Source of the DNA: JBBIKU01 sp037445245
GTDB lineage: Bacteria > Chloroflexota > Anaerolineae > Anaerolineales > Anaerolineaceae
Assembly (NCBI GenBank): GCA_037445245.1
Contig: JBBIKU010000113.1
Span: 1-7,628 of the forward strand
DNA length: 7,628 nt
Direction of reading: 5' to 3'
The position numbers and the translations under genes are program-made. Each line of letters starts with the position of its first letter. Position 1 is the stretch's first letter. Of the stretch, positions 1-5,327 are shown piece after piece. The notes beneath the pieces are model-generated. The model ran no database searches and was not told where the DNA came from. It saw only the letters and a list, made by a program, of their open reading frames with translations.

Positions 1-182
1 AGCGCCCGCACCCTCTGTTTTCCCATCACTTTGTGGGCGATGTCACGCAGCGTGAACGTGATCGGGTAGATCAGGGTGCCGGAGTCGAACGACAGCCCGG
101 CAAAGCGCACGATCTGCAAGCTGGCGATATCCGCCAGCATCTGCGCGCCAATATAAATGACACTGATGATGATGGAAGCCAA
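1..182 (-). CDS. Queuosine precursor transporter, VUT/YhhQ family (5' part only)
   Basis: This is the N-terminal 60 codons of an integral membrane protein; the rest lies beyond the left edge. Family members (VUT, formerly DUF165; E. coli YhhQ) import queuosine precursors for tRNA modification. What is seen: a first hydrophobic segment at about residues 2-24 (ASIIISVIYIGAQMLADIAS), then SFDSGTLIYPITFTLRDIAHK at about 33-53. The GTLIYPxTFTLRDxxHK stretch is the conserved loop of this family, as I recall it. The frame is closed by TAA at 221-219 and has no ATG, GTG or CTG codon between that stop and TTG at 182-180, so TTG is the only usual start that keeps the first membrane segment. A purine-rich GAGAAAGG (203-196) precedes it, with a rather long 13-base spacing. 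A TATAAT promoter lies just upstream. The gene is divergent from the zinc-ribbon gene. Family assignment is fairly secure; the exact start is less so. Confidence 0.75.
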   Translation of the reverse strand, partial: MASIIISVIYIGAQMLADIASLQIVRFAGLSFDSGTLIYPITFTLRDIAHKVMGKQRVRA

Positions 183-217
183 ATCCGCTATATAACCTTT
201 CTCGAAAAACCTGCCTG

Positions 218-245
218 ATTATAGACGATAATGCGCCTATTTGAA
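218..245 (-). promoter_or_regulatory. Promoter of the queuosine precursor transporter gene
   Basis: Read on the minus strand, TTCAAA (245-240) and a perfect TATAAT (223-218) are separated by 16 bases, which fits a sigma-70 type promoter (4/6 and 6/6 matches). Transcription would begin near 211, giving a leader of about 30 bases before the TTG codon at 182. Confidence 0.65.
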
Positions 246-335
246 CCATGCAAAAAAGCCCCTCTGCTTGGTTGGGCAAAGCAGCATGAACGCTTAGCAT
301 TATTCAGCTATACGACGCATGTACACATCTCAACA

Positions 336-364
336 TTGACCGCTGCCAGTGGCGGCGGTAAAAT
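336..364 (+). promoter_or_regulatory. Sigma-70 promoter of the zinc-ribbon/dehydrogenase unit
   Basis: TTGACC (336-341) and TAAAAT (359-364) are separated by exactly 17 bases, each one mismatch from consensus. Expected transcription start is near 371, directly before the AGGAGG at 374-379, giving a short leader of about 20 bases. The spacer carries an imperfect inverted repeat (GCTGCC, AGT, GGCGGC, 342-356) that could be an operator, but this is speculative. Confidence 0.7.
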
Positions 365-389
365 CATCTTCGCAGGAGGCAGTAACAGC

Positions 390-617
390 ATGCCCATTTA
401 TGAATACAAATGTGAAGACTGCGGTCACCATTTCGATGCCCTGCGCACCATGCGCGCCGCCGACGACGCCATCGCCTGTAAGGCGTGCGGCAGCGAACGA
501 ACGCAGCGGACGCTGTCGGTGTTCTTCGCCCACAGCGAGGGTCGTTCGGTCGTCCATGCCGGCAACAGCGGGTGCGGCAACTGTCGGGGCAGGAATTGCG
601 CCGGCTGCAATCATTGA
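390..617 (+). CDS. FmdB-type zinc-ribbon protein, 75 aa
   Basis: A small cytoplasmic protein of the FmdB / putative regulatory zinc-ribbon family. What is seen: MPIYEYKCEDCG at the N-terminus, the family hallmark, with cysteine pairs C8-x2-C11 and C30-x2-C33 forming one zinc ribbon. A C-terminal tail carries two more pairs, C62-x2-C65 and C70-x2-C73, embedded in Gly/Asn residues, which could bind a second metal. The length is usual for the family. The ATG at 390 is chosen over an upstream in-frame ATG at 231 because AGGAGG (374-379) lies 10 bases before it, the promoter at 336-364 lies inside the longer reading frame, and MPIYEY is the canonical start. FmdB was named for a proposed regulator of a formamidase gene in Methylophilus, but the function of most members is unknown. 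The dehydrogenase gene begins 16 bases downstream, so the two are probably cotranscribed. No substrate or DNA target can be read from the sequence. Confidence 0.9.
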   Translation: MPIYEYKCEDCGHHFDALRTMRAADDAIACKACGSERTQRTLSVFFAHSEGRSVVHAGNSGCGNCRGRNCAGCNH

Positions 618-633
618 TCGCCAGGAGTAACCG

Positions 634-1479
634 ATGCAATCCTTTGCAAACAAATTTGCGCTGATCACGGGTGGGTCGAGCGGCATTGGGTTATCGCTGG
701 GACGTAAACTGGCAGCGCTCGGCGCCGATGTGTGCATCCTTGCGCGACGGGTTGCGCAACTGCAAAGCGCCGCTGAACAAATCAAAGCCTGCCGTCTGAG
801 CCCGGCTCAGAAAGTCATTCCCCTGGCGGCGGATGTATCCCGGCGCGCTGAGGTGAGCGCTGCCCTCGATGATGTGCTCAAAACCACCGGCACGCCCGAT
901 CTGCTGGTCAATTCCGCCGGGGTGGTGCACCCGGGACGCTTCGTTGAACTGGAACTTGACCAGTTTGAGTGGATGATCCATGTCAACTATCTCGGAACGG
1001 TCTACACCACCCATGCGCTCGTTCCGGCAATGCTGCAACGCCGTTCCGGGCACATTGTCAACGTGTCTTCGGTTGCCGGCTATGTGGGGGTTTACGGATA
1101 TTCGGCGTATAGCCCTTCTAAATTTGCGGTGCGCGGCTTTTCGGATGTGCTGCGTTCGGAGTTAAAACCGCATGGCATCCGAGTCTCGATCGCCTTCCCG
1201 CCCGACACCGACACACCCCAACTCGAATACGAAAAAGTGTACCGCCCGCCGGTGACCAGCGAACTAAGCGGCAACGTGGCAGCAATCAGTGCCGATCAGG
1301 TTGCCCAGGCAATCATTCAGGGGGTCAGGCGCAACCGCTACATGATTTTCCCCAATTTTGATAGCGCATTGACCTTTCACCTCTCCAACCTGTTGGGCAA
1401 TTCTTGGTACACTCTGCTGGATTGGATGGTGGCAAAAGCACTCAAGAAAAATAGAGAAACGCCTTCCCCGCCAGCCTAA
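634..1479 (+). CDS. Short-chain dehydrogenase/reductase, 3-ketodihydrosphingosine reductase-like
   Basis: A 281-residue NAD(P)-dependent classical SDR. What is seen: a Rossmann glycine motif TGGSSGIG (12-19), ARR (37-39) after the second strand, which suggests NADP preference, NSAG (93-96), and a complete catalytic tetrad N118, S146, Y159 and K163 (YSPSK). The stretch PPDTDTPQLE at about 189-198 matches the PPDTDTPG loop of eukaryotic 3-ketodihydrosphingosine reductase (KDSR/FVT-1) and is not common in general SDRs. The C-terminus (about 243-274) is hydrophobic with aromatic residues and ends in a basic KALKKNR, consistent with peripheral or single-pass membrane association as in KDSR. AGGAG (623-627) sits 6 bases before the ATG. 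It lies directly behind the zinc-ribbon gene. The reaction is probably reduction of a 3-keto long-chain substrate; whether the organism makes sphingoid bases is unknown, and a fatty-acyl or other ketone is possible. SDR membership is certain; the substrate is inferred. Confidence 0.9.
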   Translation: MQSFANKFALITGGSSGIGLSLGRKLAALGADVCILARRVAQLQSAAEQIKACRLSPAQKVIPLAADVSRRAEVSAALDDVLKTTGTPDLLVNSAGVVHPGRFVELELDQFEWMIHVNYLGTVYTTHALVPAMLQRRSGHIVNVSSVAGYVGVYGYSAYSPSKFAVRGFSDVLRSELKPHGIRVSIAFPPDTDTPQLEYEKVYRPPVTSELSGNVAAISADQVAQAIIQGVRRNRYMIFPNFDSALTFHLSNLLGNSWYTLLDWMVAKALKKNRETPSPPA

Positions 1480-1494
1480 AAATCGAAACTGTTC

Positions 1495-1544
1495 GCTGCC
1501 AGAACCCCTCAGGTGATTGGGGAAAACGATGCTGGAGGGGCAGC
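1495..1544 (+). repeat. Inverted repeat between the dehydrogenase gene and argF
   Basis: CCCCTC (1505-1510) pairs perfectly with GAGGGG (1535-1540). The pairing can continue outward as GCTG (1495-1498) with CAGC (1541-1544) across a six-base bulge (1499-1504). A competing GGGG at 1519-1522 could pair with the same CCCC. The right arm ends 3 bases before the extended -10 of argF and covers its -35 position. No T-run follows, so an intrinsic terminator is unlikely. It may be an operator or a stabilising 3' structure for the upstream transcript. Confidence 0.4.
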
Positions 1545-1546
1545 TA

Positions 1547-1555
1547 TGATATACT
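1547..1555 (+). promoter_or_regulatory. Extended -10 promoter of argF-rocD-pyk
   Basis: TG (1547-1548), one base, then TATACT (1550-1555) forms an extended -10 element. No good -35 hexamer stands 16-18 bases upstream, which extended -10 promoters can tolerate. The predicted start near 1562 gives a leader of about 40 bases before the argF ATG. Read-through from the dehydrogenase gene remains possible. Confidence 0.5.
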
Positions 1556-1600
1556 TGGCGCGCGGCAAGACATCTCACAAAAACAAGGACGGTTTAACCT

Positions 1601-2527
1601 ATGAAAAAAGACTTCATAGCCATTGCAGACTACAGCTCAGAGGAAATTCACTCCATCCTTGACCGATCCATCCAGCTCAAGCAGGAATGGAAAGCGGGAG
1701 GAAATCCTCCCCTGCTGAAGGGCAAAGTGCTGGCAATGATTTTTCAAAAGCCGAGCCTGCGCACCCGTGTCAGCTTCGATATGGCAATGCGCCATCTTGG
1801 CGGCGACGCTCTGTACCTATCGCCAAGCGAGATCGGGCTCGGGCAGCGCGAATCCATTGCCGACGTTGCCCGCGTACTTTCTGGGTATGTTGAAGCCATC
1901 ATGGCGCGTGTCTTTGCCCACGAGCATGTCCTGGAGCTGGCGCGCTGGTCGAGTGTGCCGGTCATCAACGGCTTGAGCGATTACAACCATCCCTGCCAGG
2001 CAATGGCGGACACCCTAACCGTTTTGGAGCATTTCGGCAGAGTGAAGGGATTGAATATCGCTTACATCGGCGACGGGAACAACGTCGCCGTTTCTTTGAT
2101 GCACATCATGGCAAAACTTGCCGCCAATTTCACCATTGCCAGCCCAGAAGGGTATGATCTGCATCCCAAGGCGGTGGAGATCGGCATAAAAATTGCCGCC
2201 GAGAGCGGAAGCCGGTTGACCTTCCTGCGCGATCCGCACGAAGCCGTGCGCCAGGCGCATGTCATCTACACCGACACCTGGACCAGCATGGGGCAGGAAG
2301 CCGAAGCCAAGAAACGCGAGGCGGTTTTCCCTCCCTACCAGGTCAACGCTCAGTTGGTTTCCGAAGCCGAGCCGGATGTGATCGTCTTGCACTGTTTGCC
2401 GGCGCATCGCGGGCACGAGATCACCGACGAGGTGGCAGACGGACCGCACTCGGCGCTCTTCCAGCAGGCTCACAATCGATTGCATGCCCAAAAAGGCATC
2501 CTCGTTCATCTTTTCGAGAGGGGTTAA
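1601..2527 (+). CDS. argF: Ornithine carbamoyltransferase
   Basis: A cytoplasmic enzyme that transfers the carbamoyl group of carbamoyl phosphate to L-ornithine, giving citrulline, the sixth step of arginine synthesis. It has 308 residues, the usual length. What is seen: the carbamoyl-phosphate loop KPSLRTR (50-56), HPCQ (130-133), the Rossmann-like turn IGDGNN (156-161), the ornithine-binding D225 and SMG loop (229-231), and HCLPAHRG (264-271). The SMG loop and HCLPAHRG argue for a true ornithine enzyme over aspartate or N-acetylornithine carbamoyltransferases. The loop is SLRTR where most family members have STRTR, which is a conservative oddity. AAGGA (1585-1589) lies 11 bases before the ATG. 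rocD starts 3 bases after the stop codon, so the two are translationally close and share the substrate ornithine. Either an anabolic role or a catabolic one (in an arginine deiminase pathway) would fit the fold; no arcA or arcC is in the window, which favours the anabolic reading only weakly. Confidence 0.96.
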   Translation: MKKDFIAIADYSSEEIHSILDRSIQLKQEWKAGGNPPLLKGKVLAMIFQKPSLRTRVSFDMAMRHLGGDALYLSPSEIGLGQRESIADVARVLSGYVEAIMARVFAHEHVLELARWSSVPVINGLSDYNHPCQAMADTLTVLEHFGRVKGLNIAYIGDGNNVAVSLMHIMAKLAANFTIASPEGYDLHPKAVEIGIKIAAESGSRLTFLRDPHEAVRQAHVIYTDTWTSMGQEAEAKKREAVFPPYQVNAQLVSEAEPDVIVLHCLPAHRGHEITDEVADGPHSALFQQAHNRLHAQKGILVHLFERG

Positions 2528-2530
2528 ACT

Positions 2531-3733
2531 ATGAAGACAGCGGATTACATTGAACTTGAGAACAAGTACGGCGCTCACAACTACCACCCCTTGGATGTGG
2601 TCATCTCGCGCGCCGAAGGCGTATGGGTTTACGACACTGAGGGCAATCGCTACCTGGATTGCCTGAGCGCCTACTCCGCCCTCAACCAGGGGCACGTTCA
2701 TCCTCGCATTCTGGATACGCTGATTGAGCAGGCAAAGAAAGTAACCCTCACCTCACGCGCCTTTCGAAACGATCAGCTACCGATTCTATACAAAGAAATG
2801 TCGGAATTGACCGGGTATGAGATGTCGTTGTTGATGAACAGCGGCGCCGAGGCGGTCGAGACCGCCCTCAAACTTGCCCGCAAGTGGGCATATCTGGTCA
2901 AACGCGTGCCGCGGTATCAAGCTGAGATCATCGTCGCCGATGGCAATTTTCACGGGCGCACGATATCGGTCATATCCTTCTCTTCCGAACCCCACTACAA
3001 AGACGATTTCGGTCCCTTTACGCCGGGGTTCGTTGCCATTCCATACGGCGACCTGTCGGCAATCGAGAAAGCAATCACGCCCAACACCGCAGCCATCATG
3101 ATCGAGCCGATTCAAGGCGAAGGTGGTGTCATCATCCCCACCCAGGGCTATCTCAGCGGCATCAGCCGATTGTGCAAGGAACACAGTATTTTGATGATTG
3201 CCGACGAGATTCAAACCGGGCTCGGGCGCACTGGCAAATTGTTTGCCTGCGAGCATGAAAATGTCCGCCCGGATATGATGGTCATTGGCAAGGCGCTTTC
3301 GGGGGGGTTTTATCCCGTATCAGCGGTGATGGCAGATGCAGACTTGATGGGGCTTTTTCAGCCCGGCGAACATGGTTCCACCTTTGGCGGCAACCCCCTC
3401 GGTGCTGCCGTCGCCCGCATGGCGTTGAAAGTGATCGTCGAAGAGGGCTTGATCGAAAACTCGGCTCAACTGGGTGAATACTTCATCGACCAACTCACCG
3501 AAATCAACAGCCCACACATCGAAGAAGTGCGCGGCAAAGGCTTACTGATTGGTGTCGAATTGAAAAAAGAAGCCAACGGCGCCCGTCGTTTCTGTGAGGC
3601 GTTGAAAGACCGCGGAATTCTGGCAAAAGAGACCCACGAACACGTGATCCGGTTTGCCCCCCCGTTGATTATCGATAAAAAGTCCATCGACTGGGGTCTG
3701 GAGCGCATCCGTCAAGTGTTGTCGATGCCTTAA
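2531..3733 (+). CDS. rocD: Ornithine aminotransferase (ornithine--oxo-acid transaminase)
   Basis: A PLP-dependent class III aminotransferase that exchanges the delta-amino group of ornithine with 2-oxoglutarate, giving glutamate 5-semialdehyde and glutamate. It has 400 residues, the bacterial size without the mitochondrial presequence. What is seen: KYGAHNYHP (12-20), LSAYSALNQGHVHP (45-58), MNSGAEAVE (102-110), GNFHGRT (138-144), DEIQTGLGRTG (225-235) with D225 for the pyridine nitrogen, GKALSGGFYPVSAV (253-266) with Schiff-base K254, and PGEHGSTFGGNPLG (278-291). Y18, Y48 and R143 align with human Y55, Y85 and R180, which define delta-amino specificity, so acetylornithine aminotransferase (ArgD) is unlikely. 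GAGAGGGG (2516-2523) inside the end of argF serves as its ribosome site, 7 bases from the ATG. pyk follows after 35 bases. Whether it degrades ornithine or makes it from glutamate semialdehyde cannot be told from sequence. Confidence 0.96.
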   Translation: MKTADYIELENKYGAHNYHPLDVVISRAEGVWVYDTEGNRYLDCLSAYSALNQGHVHPRILDTLIEQAKKVTLTSRAFRNDQLPILYKEMSELTGYEMSLLMNSGAEAVETALKLARKWAYLVKRVPRYQAEIIVADGNFHGRTISVISFSSEPHYKDDFGPFTPGFVAIPYGDLSAIEKAITPNTAAIMIEPIQGEGGVIIPTQGYLSGISRLCKEHSILMIADEIQTGLGRTGKLFACEHENVRPDMMVIGKALSGGFYPVSAVMADADLMGLFQPGEHGSTFGGNPLGAAVARMALKVIVEEGLIENSAQLGEYFIDQLTEINSPHIEEVRGKGLLIGVELKKEANGARRFCEALKDRGILAKETHEHVIRFAPPLIIDKKSIDWGLERIRQVLSMP

Positions 3734-3756
3734 GTGCCCCTGTCAATCCTTACAAT

Positions 3757-3771
3757 GGAGAAGGGATTTTG
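3757..3771 (+). promoter_or_regulatory. Ribosome binding site and TTG start of pyk
   Basis: GGAGAAGGG (3757-3765) precedes the TTG codon at 3769-3771, with GGAG 8 bases from it. An ATG at 3755-3757 overlaps the purine tract but is in another frame. The next codons give DRKVKIVATIGPS, the normal pyruvate kinase N-terminus, so the TTG is the start. Confidence 0.8.
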
Positions 3772-5229
3772 GATCGCAAAGTCAAGATTGTCGCCACAAT
3801 CGGTCCCAGTTGCCAGGACGAAAGAACCTTATCCTGCCTGATCGAATCGGGGCTGGATGTTGCCCGTTTGAACTTCTCGCACGGCAACCACGCATCACAC
3901 GGCGAATCGATCCAACGCATCCGCAAACTGGCGGAACAGCACAACAAACCGATCACCATTCTGCAGGATCTGCAAGGACCTAAGCTGCGCGTCGGCAACT
4001 TGCCTCGAGCTGGCATTCACCTGACCGCCGGGCAGACCGTCATCCTGAAGCCAGTTGAAGCCGCCGATGATCTGGATTCGCAGCCAGCGGATAACGCCGG
4101 TGTTATCCCGATGGACGTCCCCAACCTGCTTGCCAACGTACAGGCGGGGAAGCGGATGCTGCTGGATGACGGCAACCTGGAGCTTGAAATACTTGAGGTT
4201 GGCAAGGCGCATCTGGTCGCCAGCGTCGTTTTGGGCGGCGTGCTCTATTCCAATAAAGGTGTCAACCTGCCCGGCACCTTTCTCGATATCCCGGCTTTCA
4301 CCGAAAAAGATCGGATCGACCTCGAGTTTGGATTAAAACAAAACGTCGATCTGGTTGCGATATCCTTTGTGCGCACCGCCAGCGATGTTGAGCTGGTTCG
4401 TCGCGAAATTAAAAAGCTCTCAAAGTCCCGTCTGAACACACCCATCGTCGCCAAACTCGAACATCCAGAAGCGATCGACAACCTGGATTCAATTCTCCAA
4501 GTCGCCGACGGCGTTATGGTCGCCCGGGGAGATCTGGGGGTAGAAACCTCCCCCTCGGTGGTTCCTATCCTGCAAAAAAGGATCATTGAATCTGCCAACC
4601 ACCGCGCCCGGTTGGTGATTACTGCTACCCAGATGTTGGATTCGATGATCAAGAATCCCCGCCCCACCCGCGCTGAAGCTTCCGACGTCGCCAACGCAGT
4701 TTTTGATGGCAGCGATGCGGTGATGCTCTCCGGCGAAACTGCCAGCGGCGATTACCCTGTCGAAAGCCTGCTCATGATGGATAAGATCGTCCGTGAGGCA
4801 GAGCGCCATTTCGAGGAGTGGGGCAAATGTCATCAACGCTTTGAAGAACCTACCCAGGATGATGCTCTCGCCCTCACCCGGGCAGCACGCGAGCTGGCGC
4901 ACGACCGCAATGTGGCAGGCATTGCCGTATTTACCCAAACTGGTAGAACCGCCTTGCTGATGTCCAAAGCCCGGCCGCGGGTGCCGATTTTTGGGTTTAC
5001 GCCTGAGATCAGCACATTTCGACAAATGGGATTGTACTGGGGCGTGATCCCAGTGCTGGTGCCGTTCGCATCTACCGTGGAGAATATGCTTGCCCATGTC
5101 GACAAGACAATCCGCTCTTCCGGCTATATTGAAACCGGACAACAGATTATCATGCTTTCCGGGTTTCCCGTGGGCGCAATGCGCCCACCCAATTTTGCCC
5201 TTTTACATACCATCGGCGAATCGGAGTAG
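3769..5229 (+). CDS. pyk: Pyruvate kinase, predicted K+-independent type
   Basis: A cytoplasmic glycolytic enzyme that transfers phosphate from phosphoenolpyruvate to ADP, giving pyruvate and ATP. It has 486 residues, full length for bacteria, without an added PEP-utiliser domain. What is seen: ATIGPSC (9-15), RLNFSHG (33-39), QDLQGPKLRVG (66-76), GVNLPG (164-169), the active-site segment AKLEHPEAI (228-236) with K229 and metal ligand E231, ARGDLGVE (252-259) with D255, and ITATQML (284-290) with T287. These correspond to rabbit R73, N75, K270, E272, D296 and T328. The B-domain lies at about 73-168 and the C-terminal domain at about 360-486. L68, Q69, K72 and V75 match the Leu/Gln/Lys/aliphatic signature of K+-independent pyruvate kinases; K+-dependent ones have Thr/Lys/Glu/Thr. 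The active-site motif has His232 where Asn is usual. The start is a TTG, 35 bases after rocD, so it is probably in the same operon. Confidence 0.97.
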   Translation: MDRKVKIVATIGPSCQDERTLSCLIESGLDVARLNFSHGNHASHGESIQRIRKLAEQHNKPITILQDLQGPKLRVGNLPRAGIHLTAGQTVILKPVEAADDLDSQPADNAGVIPMDVPNLLANVQAGKRMLLDDGNLELEILEVGKAHLVASVVLGGVLYSNKGVNLPGTFLDIPAFTEKDRIDLEFGLKQNVDLVAISFVRTASDVELVRREIKKLSKSRLNTPIVAKLEHPEAIDNLDSILQVADGVMVARGDLGVETSPSVVPILQKRIIESANHRARLVITATQMLDSMIKNPRPTRAEASDVANAVFDGSDAVMLSGETASGDYPVESLLMMDKIVREAERHFEEWGKCHQRFEEPTQDDALALTRAARELAHDRNVAGIAVFTQTGRTALLMSKARPRVPIFGFTPEISTFRQMGLYWGVIPVLVPFASTVENMLAHVDKTIRSSGYIETGQQIIMLSGFPVGAMRPPNFALLHTIGESE

Positions 5230-5258
5230 GCTTCCACAAAGAACCCAGGAGTTTGCAA

Positions 5259-5284
5259 CAACCGCTTCACAAACCGGTTGAAGC
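5259..5284 (+). repeat. Two interleaved inverted repeats before the HD-GYP gene
   Basis: CAACCG (5259-5264) pairs with CGGTTG (5275-5280), and GCTTCA (5264-5269) pairs with TGAAGC (5279-5284). The arms are in the order a-b-a'-b' and share one base on the left and two on the right, so in RNA the two stems would form either alternative hairpins or a compact pseudoknot-like fold. No T-run follows, so this is not a standard terminator of pyk. It could be an operator; no function can be assigned. Confidence 0.4.
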
Positions 5285-5300
5285 ACGCTTGGGGCACGCT
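5283..5300 (+). repeat. Direct repeat GCACGCT with 11-base period
   Basis: GCACGCT occurs at 5283-5289 and again at 5294-5300, about one helical turn apart, directly after the interleaved inverted repeats and about 30 bases before the start of the sensor gene. It could be a pair of regulator half-sites, but two short copies can also arise by chance. Confidence 0.25.
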
Positions 5301-5327
5301 GCCGGTTAATCCATCCTGCGCTAAACA

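Noticed and set aside
252..284. Terminator-like hairpin on the minus strand (CTGCTT/AAGCAG or GCCC/GGGC before six T)
   Set aside because: The stem next to the T-run is only 4 bp, and no minus-strand gene upstream needs terminating; it lies behind the transporter promoter.
43..300. 85-codon minus-strand ATG frame at the left edge
   Set aside because: Its product has no recognisable motif, while another minus-strand frame over the same bases encodes the conserved VUT transporter segment. It also runs through the predicted promoter.
231..389. N-terminal extension of the zinc-ribbon protein to an upstream ATG at 231
   Set aside because: The extension overlaps the TTGACC/TAAAAT promoter and AGGAGG site and is not family-like; MPIYEY at 390 is the canonical start.
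330..785. 151-codon minus-strand frame across the zinc-ribbon gene and the start of the dehydrogenase
   Set aside because: It crosses the plus-strand promoter and two well-supported genes and shows no family resemblance.
2015..2701. 228-codon minus-strand reading frame opposite argF and the start of rocD
   Set aside because: It lies fully antisense to two genes with intact family motifs, resembles no known family and is explained by the codon bias of the plus-strand genes.
3755..3780. ATG at 3755 as the pyk start
   Set aside because: It is out of frame with pyruvate kinase and overlaps the purine-rich ribosome site; the TTG at 3769 gives the normal N-terminus.
4489..5142. 217-codon minus-strand reading frame opposite pyk
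   Set aside because: Antisense shadow of a full-length pyruvate kinase, with no motif, no ribosome site and no independent support.
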